From Effrenium voratum (Eukaryota; Sar; Dinophyceae; Suessiales; Symbiodiniaceae), in contig CAUJNA010003785.1 of assembly GCA_963377175.1 (NCBI GenBank), positions 86,001 through 150,000 of the forward strand: DNA of 64,000 nucleotides, given 5' to 3'. Position 1 is the first letter of the stretch; every line of letters starts with the position of its first letter. This document shows positions 61,207-64,000 of this stretch, in pieces. The translations under genes were made by a program, and so were the position numbers. Under the pieces are notes generated by a model. It was not told the DNA's origin. It saw nothing but the letters and a program-made list of their open reading frames with translations, and did not search any database.

Positions 61207-63585
61207 AGCGTGTACACATTGGTGTTTTGTCCGGAGCTCTTTACCATGGCCATTGAAAGGCAACGTCTGTTACGTTTGGGCACGACACAGGCGATGTTGC
61301 TCTTGTATCCTTCGAAAACGTACAATGAACAAGGGTTGATCGACTCGGGGGATTGGGGCTGCACACCGATTTTGTCAACAGGACCTTCTGCTCAATCTCT
61401 GTTCTTGTTCTTGGTGTGCATGTGGGCAGAAGGATGCGTTCGCAGGAAAACCATTGAACAAGGAAACCGCACGCAGCACAGACCCAGGACCCAGGATGAG
61501 GAGATGGATAGAAACCTATGTTCGGTCATTCCGTTCTTTTCTCGGTGAGAGGATTTGTCTGATGGTCGGTCCCAAACTTTCAAAAGGTTGGTGAGAGTTC
61601 ACTTCACGGCACGGCCACCAGTAGTTCGATACAGAGCAAATCACGAGAGGGATCCATTTAGTCAAGGTTGTTTTGACAATTGCGCAGTTGCCATTGAGGG
61701 AATTTCCAAGTAACCTTTCACGAGTAGCTAAAAGCCCCTTGTAGCCTCTTGAGGTTGAGTCTGGGAGAGCCAGAGAAGCTTCGCGACATTGGTCCACTGA
61801 AGGCACGCTGTACCATCAGTGCCCGTAGCCATCCAGCTTGACGATTCAAGGCTTGCGGCCACTCCCTCTGTCCTGTGTCGAATGGAGAGCCTCTGCCCTT
61901 CTGGTTCGCAGAACCTCGGATCGATCCCGGCGCGACCGCGACCGCGACCAATGCTGTGGGTCGCAGTGCCTCCTAATTTTAGGGGCCGACAACGAATCTG
62001 GGCCTACGTGTTGACACAAAAAGCGTGTACCGAAATAGCGAAAAGAAGTCCAGTCCTTGGCTTCTGTGGTATATTGCCAGTGCGAAATGGAACTAACAAG
62101 GAGATCATTGCAGGTTTCCGGGAGCCAATTGATCCCCGGACCTATCTTGCCACTGCCAGCGCTTCCAGATGCAGAACAGTGGATGCCCTAAATGTTGCAA
62201 GTTGCAGGGTGTCCCTTTTATCTTGCAATAACTGGTGGGCATCGTGTAGCAGGCACCCCAGGACTTTGCACATGGTCCCCCATGCTTGCAAAGAAGACAA
62301 CTGGTGGGCTTGGCACTTGAGACATCTCATTGGCTGTTGCATCCCTGATTCCTAAAGATGAGCAGAACCAGAAAACAACAAGCAAACTCACATGCCAACA
62401 GTGATGCCAGCTCGATGCCTCCGGTGGAGTGAAACAGCGGTGGCTGGGTTTGCACACCTCAAAAGACAGTTTGTGTACACATACCTCGGCAATATTAACC
62501 AGAGAGTATACAATGTAACAATGTATACAACAAAGAAACAAGTGCTCCCACAAGCTACTGCCTAGCCCCACCAATAAACGCAAATGCGTCTTTGCTCGAG
62601 GACACCGCCTTGCCAGAATTCTTCATCACGCCTGGTCCAATCCTACTCGATTGTGGCTTCTGTTTCTCACGGACTCGAGCTGAAACAAGTCATCTCTTTA
62701 AACTTACCAGGCTGACAATTGTTCGACAGGTGCAGCTCCCTGATACGCGTGCCTATGTGACTTGTTTCAGGTTCAAAGGCACGCATTCAACAAAAGGCTT
62801 GTGGCCCCACGTCCTACAAACCCAGCAGCACAGCAGAACTCAACAGTGCAAAGCAAATTCAATCAGTGTTGCTCCAAAATTAGATGCAAACACTGAAAAA
62901 ACTGCTAGCAAAACAGTGCTGACTCGAAGACCACTTGAAGCGGAACTACATCTGCCTCTCCCTTTCTTTCTCCCTCGCGACAGGAAACGATTGCCACCAT
63001 TGGACACTTGCCGGAAATGCCTTGGGCTATGGGAAAGCCATTGCACAAGTTTTGCGGGTGGCTTTAGAGGAGAAGAAGTTGGGAACAAGAACACGAGAGC
63101 CACTGAGCCACTGAGCCATAGCGCAGTGCAAAATGGGAGGGCAACTGGTTTTGCAAAACGTGGCGGGTTGACCTGATGGACCAACTCACACCAGCCCTAC
63201 GTAGCTAGCTCATACTGCCAATGTCCTTCACTCGTGCCCGTCGGTGTCCCTGCTTGCTTCTGGCACAACCAACCGCAGCACCAAACGCGCTAATTTTCCC
63301 TTCGCCGTAAGTACTGTACACATCGCGGCACCTCGAAGGGAACTCTGGATAGGGTGCAGCGACCAATGGTCGCCAACGGAGAGTGAGGTGAAGTTGCGTG
63401 CCTTCTGACGCCTTCTGAATCTGTTCCAAGTGCCAAAATCCATGTTATCATCCTACAAAACATGCAGTATTTGGAACAGAATCCTTTCATGACATCACAC
63501 TGCCCTCCTCTGTTGACCTGATTTACACATGGCCAGTGGTTCTTCGCTGCCCACCTGGCTCCCTCTACACGCCGCTTGTCTTACT
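61207..63585. other. No gene recognised; one weak open frame
   Basis: A plus frame is open for 194 codons at 62592-63176 and a minus one for 114 codons at 62840-63184. Neither has an ATG in good context, a motif or exon-like GC3, so I do not call them. GCGACCGCGACCGCGACC near 61937-61954 is a 6-bp triplication. Confidence 0.4.
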
Positions 63586-63673
63586 GCTCATCACTGCTCC
63601 CGTCCGTTTCATTCAAGCGGTCTGCCACAGACTGGGAGCACAGGGAGAACATCTCCGACATGCCGCGGCCCTC
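63586..63673 (-). CDS. Putative exon, EGRGMSEMFSLCSQSVADRL
   Basis: 88 nt between TTTTCGCGCAG|G and a good GT donor (GAGCA|GTAAGA). Encodes EGRGMSEMFSLCSQSVADRL and NETDGSSDE, phase 0 start, phase 2 end. It is an amphipathic helix plus acidic tail of unknown function, the most upstream minus-strand exon in the window. Confidence 0.5.
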
Positions 63674-63699
63674 CTGCGCGAAAACAGAAAAACAACCAA

Positions 63700-63800
63700 A
63701 AAAAACGCCCAACAAGGAGAGAGGCCACAGGAAAGGCCACAGGAAATAGCTGCCACGCAAAAAAAAAAAGGGAAGGAAAGGCCACAGGAAAGAGTGGCAG
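63700..63800 (+). repeat. GGCCACAGGAAA short repeat
   Basis: AGGCCACAGGAAA occurs four times, around a 10-base A run, just upstream of the exon at 63586-63673. Confidence 0.7.
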
Positions 63801-64000
63801 AGATTTCGTTCAATCCTGCTGCCGCCCTTCTGAATGGAAGCCGGCTGAACGCTTTGGCTGTTGGCGCTTGCCCACAAGGCCAAGCCAGGCCGCTAGGTTC
63901 ATCTAGGTTCTAAGCCCTGCCACCTGGAAGCCCTGCTGCCAAATTTCAGAGCTCTTCGTTGGTCAAGAATGCGGATAGAGATTCCTAGGGCTCCCACACG

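Noticed and set aside
61824..61850. Dinoflagellate spliced-leader relic (CCGTAGCCAT then TTCAAG)
   Set aside because: Ten bases agree with the start of the leader, but the middle does not (the expected TTTTGGC is missing). A similar TTTGGCTCAA at about 55651 lacks the 5' half. Both could be chance.
61905..61960. tRNA-like GGATCGATCCC
   Set aside because: Only 9 of 11 to the B box, with no A box or stems nearby.
62592..63176. 194-codon plus frame
   Set aside because: No motif, no exon-like codon bias, opposite strand to the flanking exons and no clear start.

Overview
This window looks like nuclear DNA of a dinoflagellate. Four independent signs agree. (1) Recognisable protein domains are cut into short GC-rich exons (39 to 181 nt) inside much longer, AT-richer introns. 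(2) At reconstructed junctions the donor is often GC rather than GT, and the acceptor is almost always AG followed by G, the splice signature described for dinoflagellates. (3) There is a decayed retroelement gag-like ORF of a kind I recognise from dinoflagellate genomes. (4) The introns are full of short elements with terminal inverted repeats (TIRs) and target-site duplications (TSDs), some carrying their own GT and AG ends (introner-like). No bacterial-style operon, CRISPR array or complete RNA gene is present. Most long open frames are low-complexity or repeat artefacts.

Layout. 0.5-8.4 kb, minus strand: a polypeptide GalNAc-transferase-like gene (GT27). Eight exons were rebuilt by hand and join in phase; the N-terminal exons were not found. 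9-14 kb: an unidentified minus-strand ORF and a frameshifted dinoflagellate-type gag-like relic. 15.4-36.8 kb, minus strand: a chain of GC-rich exons whose best-defined part is a ubiquitin-like domain (33.2-28.9 kb, four exons in phase). Exons at 36.7, 27.9, 27.2, 24.2, 21.5, 17.2 and 15.4 kb may belong to the same transcript. A 253-codon ORF of unknown function lies at 22.5-23.2 kb. 38.4-55.2 kb: a gene-poor repeat block with microsatellites, degenerate TTTAGGG-type interstitial telomeric repeats, a 320-bp direct duplication, tandem arrays of 73-bp and 13-bp units, an inverted pair of AT-rich arrays about 4 kb apart, purine/pyrimidine tracts, tRNA-like relics and the first 23 nt of 18S rRNA on the minus strand. 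55.5-63.7 kb, minus strand: further exons, including a transmembrane segment joined in phase to an Ala-rich tail and an S1-like fragment.

Nearly every credible exon is on the minus strand, consistent with the unidirectional gene clusters known in dinoflagellates. The GT27 gene would encode a Golgi enzyme starting mucin-type O-glycosylation. The ubiquitin-like protein and the single-pass membrane protein have no assignable pathway. The most interesting feature is the mobile small-element population: at least eight families, several with exact 4-, 5- or 8-bp TSDs. One family has intron-like ends and abuts a predicted 3' splice site.
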